From positions 1 to 8,298 of the forward strand of contig CAVGIV010000086.1 in NCBI GenBank assembly GCA_963629395.1: a stretch of 8,298 nt of DNA. The letters run 5' to 3'. The translations under genes and the position numbers were made by a program. Source of the stretch: CAG-791 sp963629395. Lineage in GTDB: Bacteria; Bacillota; Clostridia; Lachnospirales; Lachnospiraceae. Below the pieces are notes generated by a model. That model was given only the letters and a program-made list of their open reading frames with translations, made no database searches and was not told the origin of the DNA. Below, in pieces: positions 1 to 7,285 of this stretch (the first letter of the stretch is position 1; every line of letters begins with the position of its first letter).

Positions 1-6
1 ATGTGA

Positions 7-35
7 GCTTGGCAACCCGAAAGGTCTTGACAAGC
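7..35. repeat. Imperfect inverted repeat with GAAA loop at window edge
   Basis: On the plus strand GCTTG (7-11) pairs with CAAGC (31-35), CAA (13-15) with TTG (27-29) and CC (17-18) with GG (23-24), closing a GAAA loop. The first 68 bases hold no gene that I can support. They lie just downstream of the acyltransferase stop codon on the minus strand, and no T-run follows the hairpin there, so it is not an obvious terminator. It could be the edge of a repeat or of a structured RNA lying outside the window; its role is unknown. Confidence 0.35.
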
Positions 36-68
36 GGCCATTACATATCAGTTACCCGTTTGTTTCTT

Positions 69-1523
69 TCAGAACTGGCTGTAAATAAAGGTTGCCGCGT
101 CATATCCCGGCCCCCACACGCCGCAGACAAGGATCAGAAGGATCACGCCGATATACAGTATCCAGCGCAGCCACAGCTCTTGCTGCAGAATCTCTTTGCG
201 AAGTGAAATGCCCCTTCGGACGCATAAATCTCTGATTAACAGCAGCAGTACTGAGCAGGCCAGAAGTGCCCAGTTTGCCCCGTCCAGTCCCAGCTGCAAA
301 AGGGTTCCGTCTGTCAGCTGCCACAGTGTCACACCGCCCATGCAGCGGATCACCTCCCAGGCCTTCCCAAAGGATTCCGCACGAAAGAAAATCCAGGCAA
401 AGGACACCAGCAAAAATGTACCCGCCGTTTGCAAAAGCCGCCTCGAAAATGGAACATTGGATGTTTTCTGCGATTTTATTTTTGATAAGTAGCCCGCCTT
501 GCAGAAGGTCCCGATCACCTGATAGATGCCGTGCAAAAGCCCCCAGAAAAGGAATGTCATTCCGGCGCCGTGCCACAGTCCGGAGACAGCAAATACAATC
601 AAAAGGTTGATGTTCTTGCGCCAAAAGCCCTTCCGGTTTCCTCCGAGCGGAATGTACAGATAATCCCGGAACCAGGTGGAAAGAGAAATATGCCAGCGCC
701 GCCAGAATTCCCCGATGGATGCCGAAAGGTACGGCGCAGCAAAATTCTGCATCACACGAAAGCCCAGTATCCGCGCCGAGCCAATTGCAATGGCGGAATA
801 TCCCGCAAAATCACAATAAATCTGAACGGAATACAGGAGCACCGCCAGCACCACAATACAGCCCTTCCACCGCTGTGGATCGCTGTAGACCGCATTCACA
901 ACAATCGCAATACGGTCCGCCAGGACGAGTTTGAGAAAATACCCCCAGAAAAGAATCAGAATCCCGTTCCGTAGATTCTCGTAGCATTCATTTTTATCCT
1001 CCATGGAATGAATCTGCGGCAGAAGATTTCGGCCGCGCTCGATGGGGCCGGACGTGATTCCGGGGAAGAAGGCAACGAACAACGCGTAGGAAATAAAGCT
1101 TTTTTCTGCCTCTGTATCCCCCCGGTAGCAGTCGATCACATAGCCGAGTGCCTGCAAGGTATAAAACGAAATTCCCATTGGCAGGAGTACCCGTGAAAAT
1201 ACCCCGGGGAACAGCATGGTCCAGTATTTACAGCCAAATAGAATAGCAAGATTCAGAACAAGGCACAGAATCAGCAGCGATTTGCGTCTGGCTGATCCCA
1301 GAAACTGTCCTGTCAGGAATGTACTGACCGTCGTCACCAGGAGAAACGCAAGGCAGGCAGGATTCCAGGTGCAGTAAAATGCCCAGCTGATAAGCAGTAT
1401 TGCAATGGTTCGGCCCTTTGGGGGGCATAGATATCGCACAAGTGCAGCCGCTGTGAGAAACAAAAGATAACCCGCCGATAAAAAGGACAGGCCGGAGCCG
1501 GTTAGTGATTTGATCCATTCCAT
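69..1523 (-). CDS. MBOAT-family membrane O-acyltransferase (AlgI-like)
   Basis: This is a polytopic membrane protein of about 484 aa that, by family, transfers acyl (usually acetyl) groups across the membrane onto an extracytoplasmic polymer or glycan. The sequence shows the AlgI/DltB signature in order: GISFYTLQALGYVIDCYRGD, DFAGYSAIAIGSARILGF, FWRRWHISLSTWFRDYLYIPLGG (His at about residue 278) and SGLWHGAG, whose His at about residue 318 matches the essential catalytic His of the family. Hydrophobic segments run through the whole length, and the C-terminus FIYSQF resembles the usual AlgI ending, so the protein looks complete. The start is uncertain. ATG at 1523 has a weak GGA upstream; ATG at 1535 and TTG at 1544 are in frame, but the TTG would sit only about 13 nt into a transcript from the promoter proposed here. 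Relatives are often followed by an SGNH/AlgX-like partner; the next gene on this strand lies outside the window. The acceptor polymer cannot be told from the sequence. Confidence 0.93.
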   Translation of the reverse strand: MEWIKSLTGSGLSFLSAGYLLFLTAAALVRYLCPPKGRTIAILLISWAFYCTWNPACLAFLLVTTVSTFLTGQFLGSARRKSLLILCLVLNLAILFGCKYWTMLFPGVFSRVLLPMGISFYTLQALGYVIDCYRGDTEAEKSFISYALFVAFFPGITSGPIERGRNLLPQIHSMEDKNECYENLRNGILILFWGYFLKLVLADRIAIVVNAVYSDPQRWKGCIVVLAVLLYSVQIYCDFAGYSAIAIGSARILGFRVMQNFAAPYLSASIGEFWRRWHISLSTWFRDYLYIPLGGNRKGFWRKNINLLIVFAVSGLWHGAGMTFLFWGLLHGIYQVIGTFCKAGYLSKIKSQKTSNVPFSRRLLQTAGTFLLVSFAWIFFRAESFGKAWEVIRCMGGVTLWQLTDGTLLQLGLDGANWALLACSVLLLLIRDLCVRRGISLRKEILQQELWLRWILYIGVILLILVCGVWGPGYDAATFIYSQF

Positions 1524-1563
1524 AGGTTGATCCATCCATAGCAAAGGTTAATTTCACCAGAGA

Positions 1564-1572
1564 AGTATAGCA
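1564..1572 (-). promoter_or_regulatory. Extended -10 promoter for the acyltransferase
   Basis: The minus strand reads TGC-TATACT (1572 down to 1564), an extended -10 element (TG-N-TATAAT type, 5 of 6 in the hexamer). The -35 region about 17 bp upstream is poor (TTCGAA). Transcription would start near 1557, giving a short leader of about 20 to 35 nt before the ATG codons at 1535 and 1523. This lies downstream of the lipoprotein terminator, consistent with independent transcription. Confidence 0.5.
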
Positions 1573-1589
1573 TAGAAATGTTTCACTTC

Positions 1590-1641
1590 GAACGCTTCGC
1601 GTTCTCTGTGCCGCCGGGCAGAGTCGCTTCGCGTCTTGCCC
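1590..1641. repeat. Two small palindromes with a CGCTTCGCG core
   Basis: GAACGC-TTC-GCGTTC (1590-1604) is a perfect 6-bp stem with a 3-nt loop. GGGCA (1616-1620) pairs with TGCCC (1637-1641) around a second TCGCTTCGCG core. They lie between the acyltransferase promoter and the lipoprotein terminator. The shared core and arrangement look like a short extragenic palindromic repeat, but no second copy occurs in this window to prove it. Confidence 0.4.
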
Positions 1642-1642
1642 G

Positions 1643-1707
1643 CACCGCACATAAAAAGCCCCTCCTTGGCAAGCAAGCTTGCCGGAGGGGGCTTTTTATG
1701 TGCGGTG
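1643..1707 (-). terminator. Strong intrinsic terminator after the CAP lipoprotein gene
   Basis: A near-perfect long hairpin: 1643-1665 pairs with 1684-1707 with one bulged G, and GGCAAG (1668-1673) pairs with CTTGCC (1678-1683) around a CAAG loop. The stem includes CCCCTCC/GGAGGGG, and AAAAAG/CTTTTT lies within the arms, so each strand gives a GC-rich stem followed by a run of five T. It begins 8 nt past the lipoprotein stop codon, so termination of minus-strand transcripts is the main role. The symmetry means it would also work on plus-strand transcripts. Confidence 0.85.
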
Positions 1708-1714
1708 TGCTGCT

Positions 1715-2284
1715 TTAATATCCAAATTCCTGTGCCCAGTACCAGATTCCGCCGGAGGTTTGGTAGGCGGCGACGCCTATTGTGGTGAATTGTCCGTTCA
1801 TAATGTTGGCCTTATGCGTGGGTGATGCCATCCATGCCGCAACTACACTGGCGGCATCGTTGTAATTGTATGCGAGATTCTCTCCATACATCAGGTTGCT
1901 GTCTACTGTCCACCAGTCTGTACCGTTTGGCCTTGTATGCGAAAAGCTTTGCTCGCACTCCTGTGCGCGGACCTGTGCGTCCTTTTCCAGCCCGGCGTTC
2001 CATGTCAGTGCGCTTAAGCCCGCAGCTGCTCGCTGGTTATTCACCAGAGTCAGCACCTCCTGCGCCATTGCTGCCCCGGAAGCCGAGGAAGCGGATCCTG
2101 CCAACGCAAGCGCATCGTCGTCAATGTAGTGCTCTCCGGTCTCTTCACTTTCAGTTCTGGTTACTGCTCCATCGTCCAGTGCAGCAGAATCCGATGTATC
2201 TCCGGTGCCTCCACAAGCCGACAGGACCAGCAGTGCTGCCGTCAGAAGTGCTGTCAGCATCGTTCGTTTGATTTTCTTTTTCAC
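1715..2284 (-). CDS. CAP-domain (SCP/PR1-like) secreted lipoprotein
   Basis: A 189-aa protein. Residues 1-24 form a lipoprotein signal: KKKIKR, a hydrophobic stretch and the lipobox LSAC with Cys24 as the likely lipidated residue. An acidic/Ser-Ala-rich linker (about 25-72) leads to a single CAP domain (about 75-189). Conserved CAP positions are visible: SFSHTRPNG (His116), MYGENLAY (Glu135), SPTHKANIM (His157) and the closing GIWYWAQEFGY. It should therefore be anchored to the outer face of the membrane. Bacterial CAP proteins have no single known activity, so I assign none. The start is GTG, with GGGGG 7 nt upstream; an ATG five bases earlier is out of frame and meets TGA after two codons (ATGCCGTGA). 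The gene is followed at once by a strong terminator and has a MITE-like insertion 35 bp upstream, so its promoter is either altered by or supplied from that element. Confidence 0.92.
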   Translation of the reverse strand: MKKKIKRTMLTALLTAALLVLSACGGTGDTSDSAALDDGAVTRTESEETGEHYIDDDALALAGSASSASGAAMAQEVLTLVNNQRAAAGLSALTWNAGLEKDAQVRAQECEQSFSHTRPNGTDWWTVDSNLMYGENLAYNYNDAASVVAAWMASPTHKANIMNGQFTTIGVAAYQTSGGIWYWAQEFGY

Positions 2285-2310
2285 GGCATATCCCCCGTAC
2301 TTTGCTCTTA

Positions 2311-2318
2311 AAAGTATG
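2311..2318. repeat. Target-site duplication, left copy
   Basis: AAAGTATG, identical to the 8 bases immediately beyond the other end of the inserted element (2472-2479). It is the expected footprint of a transposition event. Confidence 0.8.
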
Positions 2319-2471
2319 GTAACTATTCAGAGCCCATTCGCAAAATCGCTGCTACGCAGCTTTCCTTTTGCTCATGTGGCGTTCTCGCCAAATAAAATTT
2401 CAAAATCAGCCTTAGAAATGCAAGCATTTCACGTCTGATTTGTGAAATTTTGCTTGGCTCTGAATAGTTAC
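2319..2471. mobile_element. MITE-like non-autonomous element, 153 bp
   Basis: The ends are perfect 16-bp inverted repeats: GTAACTATTCAGAGCC (2319-2334) and GGCTCTGAATAGTTAC (2456-2471), flanked by an exact 8-bp direct repeat AAAGTATG. Inside are a short hairpin GCTGC-TAC-GCAGC (2348-2360) and a large imperfect stem pairing 2387-2409 with 2435-2458, whose loop holds a small GAAATGC/GCATTTC stem. No coding frame of note is present, so movement would need a transposase supplied elsewhere. Ends starting GTAA together with 8-bp duplications are typical of the IS66 family, which makes such a transposase the likely helper (inference). The element lies 35 bp upstream of the CAP lipoprotein GTG start. 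A related but incomplete sequence lies at 7999-8067. Confidence 0.85.
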
Positions 2472-2479
2472 AAAGTATG
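2472..2479. repeat. Target-site duplication, right copy
   Basis: AAAGTATG, an exact match to 2311-2318 on the other side of the element. Confidence 0.8.
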
Positions 2480-2768
2480 ATGTCTGGATTCCCCCTCACG
2501 AGAGCAATCTCTCATCAAGGCATTGGACCTCTTGGCACCAATACTATCGTATCTCTACATCCATGATAGCATCGGTTTTGAGTTCGTCAATCATCAAATT
2601 GGTTCTTTTTTTAAAATTTCAACAGCTTTTGATAGACTAAACTTCCGGGTGCAATCCAATGAGAATTTCGCTATCATATGGAAAACAAAATACCGAAATT
2701 CGTAATTGTTTAGCGCATGTCTTCTATTTTGCTCCAACGGATTTCGGGATTTACCTGAAAGGAGAACC
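2480..2768. other. Gene-free region upstream of the amidase gene
   Basis: About 290 bases between the inserted element and the amidase start. I see no convincing gene: the open frames on either strand lack a ribosome binding site and any recognisable protein feature. Small inverted repeats are present (GAGAG/CTCTC at about 2500-2513, CTATC/GATAG at about 2544-2569). No near-consensus promoter was found; TATCAT at 2672-2677 is a possible -10 but has a poor -35. The last part holds the hairpin at 2688-2752. Confidence 0.5.
2688..2752 (+). promoter_or_regulatory. Long leader hairpin before the amidase gene
   Basis: Positions 2688-2703 pair with 2737-2752: 16 positions with one A/G mismatch and one G-T wobble, enclosing a 33-nt loop. 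The downstream arm ends 5 nt before the AAAGGAG ribosome binding site (2758-2764). The upstream arm can instead pair with GAATTTCG (2663-2670) through CGAAATTC (2694-2701), a perfect 8-bp alternative. No T-run follows, so it is not a standard terminator. It may be a translational or RNA-stability element, a protein-binding site, or an old inverted-repeat insertion; function is unproven. Confidence 0.4.
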
Positions 2769-3659
2769 ATGAAAATCATTACAGATGACCACTACATAAG
2801 CGTACATTCCCCAAGCAACGAACCCGCAGCCCATGCCGCGGATGGCGAGCTCGTTATTTTCCAGACAAGGGACTGCTATAACCGAACCGTACAGACAGAA
2901 GACCTTACTTTGGAGGAACAGGTCGGTGATGAGCCCGATAATCCGTCAACAGGCCCCTTATATATCGACGGCGCTATGCCGGGCGATGTCATTGCTGTCG
3001 ACATTCTGGATATTCAGGTCGCAGATCACGGCGTTGTTGCCATCGGCTGCGGCCCGTTTAAGGAGCCCGGCCAGAAAGAACCCTTTCACATTCTTCCTGT
3101 TCAGAATGGCCGTGTTACATTCCAGGACGTCACCTGGGACATTGATCCTATGATCGGCGTCATCGGAACGGCCATGCCAGGCCGCGAGATCGGTACCATA
3201 AACGCGTTTGAAGGCGGCGGCAACATGGACAGCCGCATCATCCGAAAGGGCGTGACGGTCTGGCTGCCGGTCCGCGTTCCCGGCGCACTTCTGGTAATGG
3301 GAGATATCCATGCCACCATGGGAGACGGCGAGGTTTGCGGAACCGGCCTGGAGATCGACGGCGAGATCACCGCGCGGGTGCGCCTTGTAAAGAACTTTAC
3401 TCTGAACTGGCCTGTCACAGAGACAAAGGATGCCTGGTATGTCAACAGCTGCGGAGACACCTGCGATGATGCCATTCGTGCCGGCTACATGGAGCTGCGC
3501 CGCCTGATCGCCAATGCATACGGGTGGTCACTGGAGGACGCCGCCTTCTATATGACCCTGCGCGGTTATCTGGAATCCAATCAGGCCTGCCTTGTTCCGC
3601 ATGACACCTTCCGGATAGGAACCCCAAAGGTTGCCGGGAAGCCGCGGCTCATTCAATAG
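2769..3659 (+). CDS. Acetamidase/formamidase-family amidohydrolase
   Basis: A 296-aa cytosolic protein of the FmdA/AmdA family (COG2421), whose members hydrolyse short amides such as formamide or acetamide to ammonia and the acid. Family features are visible along the whole length: TRDCYNRTV (about 34-42), NPSTGPLYIDGAMPGD (about 58-73), GVIGTAMPG, the GGGNMDSR stretch (about 151-158) and GDIHATMGDGEVCGTGLE (about 179-196), a characteristic metal/active-site segment. Length is within the shorter bacterial forms of the family. ATG at 2769 is chosen because AAAGGAG lies 4 nt upstream; an in-frame ATG at 2706 would add 21 residues without a good ribosome binding site and would overlap the leader hairpin. 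It is a lone plus-strand gene between oppositely oriented units, with no visible amide transporter or regulator beside it. The substrate is not determined by the sequence. The downstream neighbour converges on it 59 bp away. Confidence 0.93.
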   Translation: MKIITDDHYISVHSPSNEPAAHAADGELVIFQTRDCYNRTVQTEDLTLEEQVGDEPDNPSTGPLYIDGAMPGDVIAVDILDIQVADHGVVAIGCGPFKEPGQKEPFHILPVQNGRVTFQDVTWDIDPMIGVIGTAMPGREIGTINAFEGGGNMDSRIIRKGVTVWLPVRVPGALLVMGDIHATMGDGEVCGTGLEIDGEITARVRLVKNFTLNWPVTETKDAWYVNSCGDTCDDAIRAGYMELRRLIANAYGWSLEDAAFYMTLRGYLESNQACLVPHDTFRIGTPKVAGKPRLIQ

Positions 3660-3718
3660 ATCCGGAGTTAGGTGATTTATTTTATCCCCCAGTGAATCCT
3701 TTCGCAGGCTGGTAACTG

Positions 3719-5452
3719 TTACAGCCTCCAGCTAACGGCCTGCGATCTGGCGGCAACAAAGCGCCTGTAAATCCCCTCCTGTGCCATGAGCTGCTCGTGT
3801 GTGCCAAGCTGCACGATACGCCCCTTGTCCACAACAGCTATTTGGTCTGCATGCCGCACGGTTTTGAGGCGATGAGCGATCATGATGATCGTTTTCTCCT
3901 TCGTAAGTGCGTCCACGGCATCAACAAGTTCCTTTTCGTTCTCCGGATCCACATTGGCGGTTGCCTCGTCAAGGATGATAACCGGTGCGTCCTTCATGAT
4001 TGCTCTGGCAATGGATATGCGCTGCTTCTCACCGCCCGAGAGGCTCGCTCCTCCCTCGCCGATAACGGTGCCATATCCATCCGGAAGCTTCATGATGAAA
4101 TCGTGGCAGCAAGCCTTCTTTGCTGCTTCGACAACCTCCTCATGGCTTGCGTTCTGACGACCGAATTTGATGTTGTTTTCAATGGTGTCTGCAAAAAGAT
4201 AGACCGTCTGGAACACGAACGCAAAGTTCTCCATAAGGCTGTTCATGCTGTAATCCTTCACATTCACTCCGCCGAGTGTAATCTCGCCGGAGTCCACATC
4301 CCAGAATCTTGCAATCAGATTGCAAAGAGTGGACTTTCCTCCGCCGGAGGGGCCGACAATCGCCGTGGTCGTCTTCTGCGGAATAGAGAGAGACACATCG
4401 TCAATGATCTTTCTCCTGTCATAGGAGAAGGAAACGTGTGACAGCTCGATATTCTGATTTTCAGGCTTGATTTCCTTTCCGTCGATATCCATCGTATCCA
4501 GTGCCAGGATGGCATTTGCCTTATCAACGCACACACTGACGGTATGCAGAAGGGAGGAATAGCTGCCTGCGCTCTCAAGGCTTGCATACAGCATGAATGC
4601 CGAGATCGTCATGCCGATGGCATAAACCACGCTCATTGTGCCATTTATAAAAAAATACGCGCTGCAGGCCACGATGACAGCTCCGGTAATTTTGGTGACT
4701 ACCGATTGTAGAAAATGATACGGAGTGAAAATCAATTCCATCCTTGTGTTGACCTCAGCGCAAGCGTCATTGGCATCATTGAGCTTTTTGGACTGTGTCC
4801 CGAGGAGATTGTATGACTTTACCTCCGCAATCCCCTGAATATATTCCATGATCTGATTGACAAGCTCAATGTCACATTGGACCTTGTCCTCGGAAACGAC
4901 CTTGCCGGCGTTCTGCATTTTAGAATTGATCACAAAGAAAACCAGTACACCGATTGCGGATATTGCACCGATCCTCCAGTCAAGGCAACAGATCATCACG
5001 ACGATCATCGATGTTTCCAGAATTCCCTGCGTTGTCATCATAACGACTCTGGTGGCAACATCACCGAGGGATTCCATGTAGTTGGTCGTAACAGAGGAGA
5101 TTTCACCGATGCTGTTGGAATTGAAATATCCCATAGGCAGATAGCGCAGATGTTCTGCAATTTTGATTCTCGCGAAGGCCGCGGCATTGTATCCGCCCTC
5201 CGTCTGAAGCACCGTTGTAAATCTCCTGCACAGCACACCGACCGCAATGGCCGCTGCCATGATAAGAATGGATCCCCGGATATATTTACCCATTGCTTCT
5301 CCGCTCAGCAGCCCTGCCAGAATATACATGACGGCAGGAATCTTCATTGCGGATGCAAGGGCCTCCGCAAGACCTATCACCATGGAAATTCTGAATTTAT
5401 TACCATTTTCCTTTCCGCAGAAGCGGAAGAATTTCGCCAGCACCTCAAACAT
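3719..5452 (-). CDS. ABC transporter, fused permease/ATPase (second half-transporter)
   Basis: A 577-aa half-transporter: exporter-fold transmembrane domain (about 1-320, with hydrophobic segments near 23-50, 60-76, 135-175 and 245-295), then a nucleotide-binding domain. All ATPase motifs are intact: Walker A GPSGGGKS (367-374), Q-loop Gln415, signature LSGGEKQ (471-477), Walker B VIILDE (491-496, catalytic Glu496) and H-loop His527. The start ATG overlaps the end of the upstream ABC gene by 8 bp (ATGTTTGA), with AAAGGAGGG within that gene's last codons, so the two are translationally coupled and probably form a heterodimer. The C-terminus (YRRFVAARSQAVSWRL) recalls the IrtB/YbtQ branch of exporter-fold importers. 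Metallophore uptake is therefore possible; drug or peptide export is the alternative. The TAA stop lies inside a small hairpin (3706-3727) without a T-run. Confidence 0.93.
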   Translation of the reverse strand: MFEVLAKFFRFCGKENGNKFRISMVIGLAEALASAMKIPAVMYILAGLLSGEAMGKYIRGSILIMAAAIAVGVLCRRFTTVLQTEGGYNAAAFARIKIAEHLRYLPMGYFNSNSIGEISSVTTNYMESLGDVATRVVMMTTQGILETSMIVVMICCLDWRIGAISAIGVLVFFVINSKMQNAGKVVSEDKVQCDIELVNQIMEYIQGIAEVKSYNLLGTQSKKLNDANDACAEVNTRMELIFTPYHFLQSVVTKITGAVIVACSAYFFINGTMSVVYAIGMTISAFMLYASLESAGSYSSLLHTVSVCVDKANAILALDTMDIDGKEIKPENQNIELSHVSFSYDRRKIIDDVSLSIPQKTTTAIVGPSGGGKSTLCNLIARFWDVDSGEITLGGVNVKDYSMNSLMENFAFVFQTVYLFADTIENNIKFGRQNASHEEVVEAAKKACCHDFIMKLPDGYGTVIGEGGASLSGGEKQRISIARAIMKDAPVIILDEATANVDPENEKELVDAVDALTKEKTIIMIAHRLKTVRHADQIAVVDKGRIVQLGTHEQLMAQEGIYRRFVAARSQAVSWRL

Positions 5453-7208
5453 TCTCCTCGCCCTCCTTTGCAGTATCCTTTACAGAAATATGTGCCTGCC
5501 ACATTTCACGGTAAAGCGGGCAGGATGTCAGAAGCTCCTCATGCGTTCCACAGCCTTCAATCTGTCCGTTATTTACCACAAATATGCAGTCGCTGTCTTT
5601 TACAGTGGAGAGCCTGTGTGCGATGACGATCAGCGTCTTTCCAGCCACGAGCTTTGCAATGGAGCTCTGCAGAATTGCCTCGTTTTCCGGGTCGGTGTAA
5701 GCCGTTGCCTCATCAAGGATCAGGATGGGGGCATCCTTCAGCATGGCTCTTGCAATAGAGATTCTCTGCCGCTCGCCTCCGGAAAGGTGGCCGCCTGCGC
5801 CGCCGACAACAGTATCAAAGCCATTTTCCAGCTGCATAATGAAATCGTAGCAGCCGCTCTTTTTCGTAACCTCGATGACTTCCTCATCTGTAGCACCGGG
5901 CTTTCCATGGCGGATGTTCTCCATGACAGTTTCGTTGAACAGGTAGTTATCCTGTGCCACATAGGCGATTTTCTGATTGTATTCCTTCAAAGACAGCTGA
6001 CGGATATCTGCGCCGCCAATCCTGATACTGCCGGATGATGCATCCCAGAAGGAGGCAATCAGCTTGGCAATAGTGGACTTGCCGCTGCCGGACGGGCCGA
6101 CGATCGCATTGACGCTTCCACTCTTCAGCTCCATGCTGACGCCATGCAGAACCTCTTTCTCGTGATAGGAGAAGTGAACATTTTGGAGCTGAACAGAATT
6201 GCTTGCGGGAACAGCAGTGCTTTCCTGCGGGCGCTCCAGCTCCGGCTGTCCGAGAATACCTGCCACCTCGCCGACGATCACATCGATCTTGCCCAGATCG
6301 TCCGTATAGGACATAACCGTAATCAGCGGTCCCACGATGCCAAGGGACAATATGACACACAGGATAAAGTCAGAAAGCGAAAGTGACCCGTTTACGACAT
6401 AATGTGCACCGAAGGGCAGCACCGTAAGCAGCGTGTACGGCGTTACCGTCATCGAAAGCCCGTGAAAGATGGCACAGCGCCGCATCCAGCTGATAAAGGA
6501 ATTTGCATATTCCTTCGCCGCCCCGGTGAATTTAGCGTAGGAGCTTTCTGTTTTTCCAAAGGCTTTTATGACCTCGATGCCGTCAATGTATTCCACTGCC
6601 GCATCATTGAGCTCTTTTGTGGCCTTTACGGTTCTCTCAAAGCTCGGCTTATAATCGATCATCATTCCCCCATAGGAAGCAAAACCGATGATCACAGGGA
6701 AAAGAGACCAAAGTGCCAGCCGCCAATCGATGGTAAAAAAATAGACGAGAATAATGACGGGAGCCAGGAGATTTGATGTAAACTCCGGCACAATATGGGC
6801 GAGCGTTGTCTCGATGCTGTCAATGCGTTCCACAAGGATATTTTTGAAGCTGCCGGACGGGGTGTCTTTGACATAACCAAGAGAAACCCGCGCCAGTTTG
6901 TCGCAGCACATTTTGCGAATATTCGCAAGGACGGCAAAAGTGGCCTTATGCGAGAGCGTTGTAGAAACGGAATGCAGCAGCTCTGCAGCAACAAACGCCG
7001 CGGCAATCAGCGCCGCCTTGATAAGATACGCCGAGAAATCGGTTTCTCCGTTTAAAAACATCTGCACAACATCTGCAATCAGAAAATATGGAATGATTTT
7101 CAGAATGACATTGCCGGCAGCCAGTAAAACGCTCCACAGATAGAGCGGCTTTTGCGAAGCTGACCACTCAAGCAGCCAGCTCATCCATGGTTTTTTCTTT
7201 TCTTCCAT
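5445..7208 (-). CDS. ABC transporter, fused permease/ATPase (first half-transporter)
   Basis: A 587-aa half-transporter: six-helix transmembrane domain (about 20-320), then the ATPase domain. Motifs: Walker A GPSGSGKS (371-378), Q-loop Gln419, signature LSGGERQ (475-481), Walker B ILILDE (495-500, catalytic Glu500) and H-loop His531. With its partner this gives two fully canonical ATP sites, unlike heterodimeric exporters with one degenerate site. The ATG at 7206-7208 is preceded by two tandem AAAGGAG motifs; the upstream one (7218-7224) has a suitable 9-nt spacing, while the nearer is too close. It follows tetR by 132 bp on the same strand and overlaps the second ABC gene by 8 bp. General resemblance is to COG1132 proteins, including IrtA/YbtP-like forms, but it has no extra N-terminal siderophore-reductase domain. 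The substrate is unknown. Confidence 0.93.
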   Translation of the reverse strand: MEEKKKPWMSWLLEWSASQKPLYLWSVLLAAGNVILKIIPYFLIADVVQMFLNGETDFSAYLIKAALIAAAFVAAELLHSVSTTLSHKATFAVLANIRKMCCDKLARVSLGYVKDTPSGSFKNILVERIDSIETTLAHIVPEFTSNLLAPVIILVYFFTIDWRLALWSLFPVIIGFASYGGMMIDYKPSFERTVKATKELNDAAVEYIDGIEVIKAFGKTESSYAKFTGAAKEYANSFISWMRRCAIFHGLSMTVTPYTLLTVLPFGAHYVVNGSLSLSDFILCVILSLGIVGPLITVMSYTDDLGKIDVIVGEVAGILGQPELERPQESTAVPASNSVQLQNVHFSYHEKEVLHGVSMELKSGSVNAIVGPSGSGKSTIAKLIASFWDASSGSIRIGGADIRQLSLKEYNQKIAYVAQDNYLFNETVMENIRHGKPGATDEEVIEVTKKSGCYDFIMQLENGFDTVVGGAGGHLSGGERQRISIARAMLKDAPILILDEATAYTDPENEAILQSSIAKLVAGKTLIVIAHRLSTVKDSDCIFVVNNGQIEGCGTHEELLTSCPLYREMWQAHISVKDTAKEGEENV

Positions 7209-7254
7209 GCTCCTTTACTCCTTTGCTAAACCGATACGATAACTTGTGTGCAGC

Positions 7255-7284
7255 GCCAAAGGTTAGAAGACCCTAACCTCTGGC
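7255..7284. repeat. Inverted repeat in the leader of the ABC gene pair
   Basis: GCCAAAGGTTAG (7255-7266) and CTAACCTCTGGC (7273-7284) are complementary at 11 of 12 positions around a 6-nt spacer. On the minus strand no T-run follows, so it is not a terminator for tetR. It lies between the tetR stop and the tandem ribosome binding sites of the first ABC gene. It could be an RNA hairpin or an operator for a second promoter. Its sequence differs from the palindrome upstream of tetR. Confidence 0.5.
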
Positions 7285-7285
7285 C

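Noticed and set aside
7..38. Group II intron domain V (begins GAGC and has a GAAA loop)
   Set aside because: The stem has two internal mismatched loops and lacks the long helix with a two-base bulge expected of domain V; no intron protein is nearby.
100..974. Open frames on both strands within the acyltransferase gene
   Set aside because: The AlgI-type motifs run continuously in the chosen minus-strand frame; the other frames give low-complexity, motif-free peptides.
2523..2705. A 60-codon plus-strand frame upstream of the amidase
   Set aside because: No ribosome binding site and no recognisable protein feature in AT-rich intergenic DNA with inverted repeats.
3706..3727. Hairpin AGGCTG/CAGCCT at the convergent end of the amidase and ABC genes as a terminator
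   Set aside because: It has a bulge, spans the ABC stop codon and lacks a T-run on either strand.
3797..6038. Long plus-strand open frames (up to about 260 codons) opposite the ABC genes, at 3797-4441, 4877-5626 and 5247-6038
   Set aside because: They lie antisense to two ABC proteins with complete, ordered ATPase motifs and show no recognisable domain or ribosome binding site.
7231..7259. Separate promoter for the ABC pair (TTGGCG, 17 bp, TATCGG)
   Set aside because: The -10 matches only half of the consensus; read-through from the tetR promoter is the simpler explanation.
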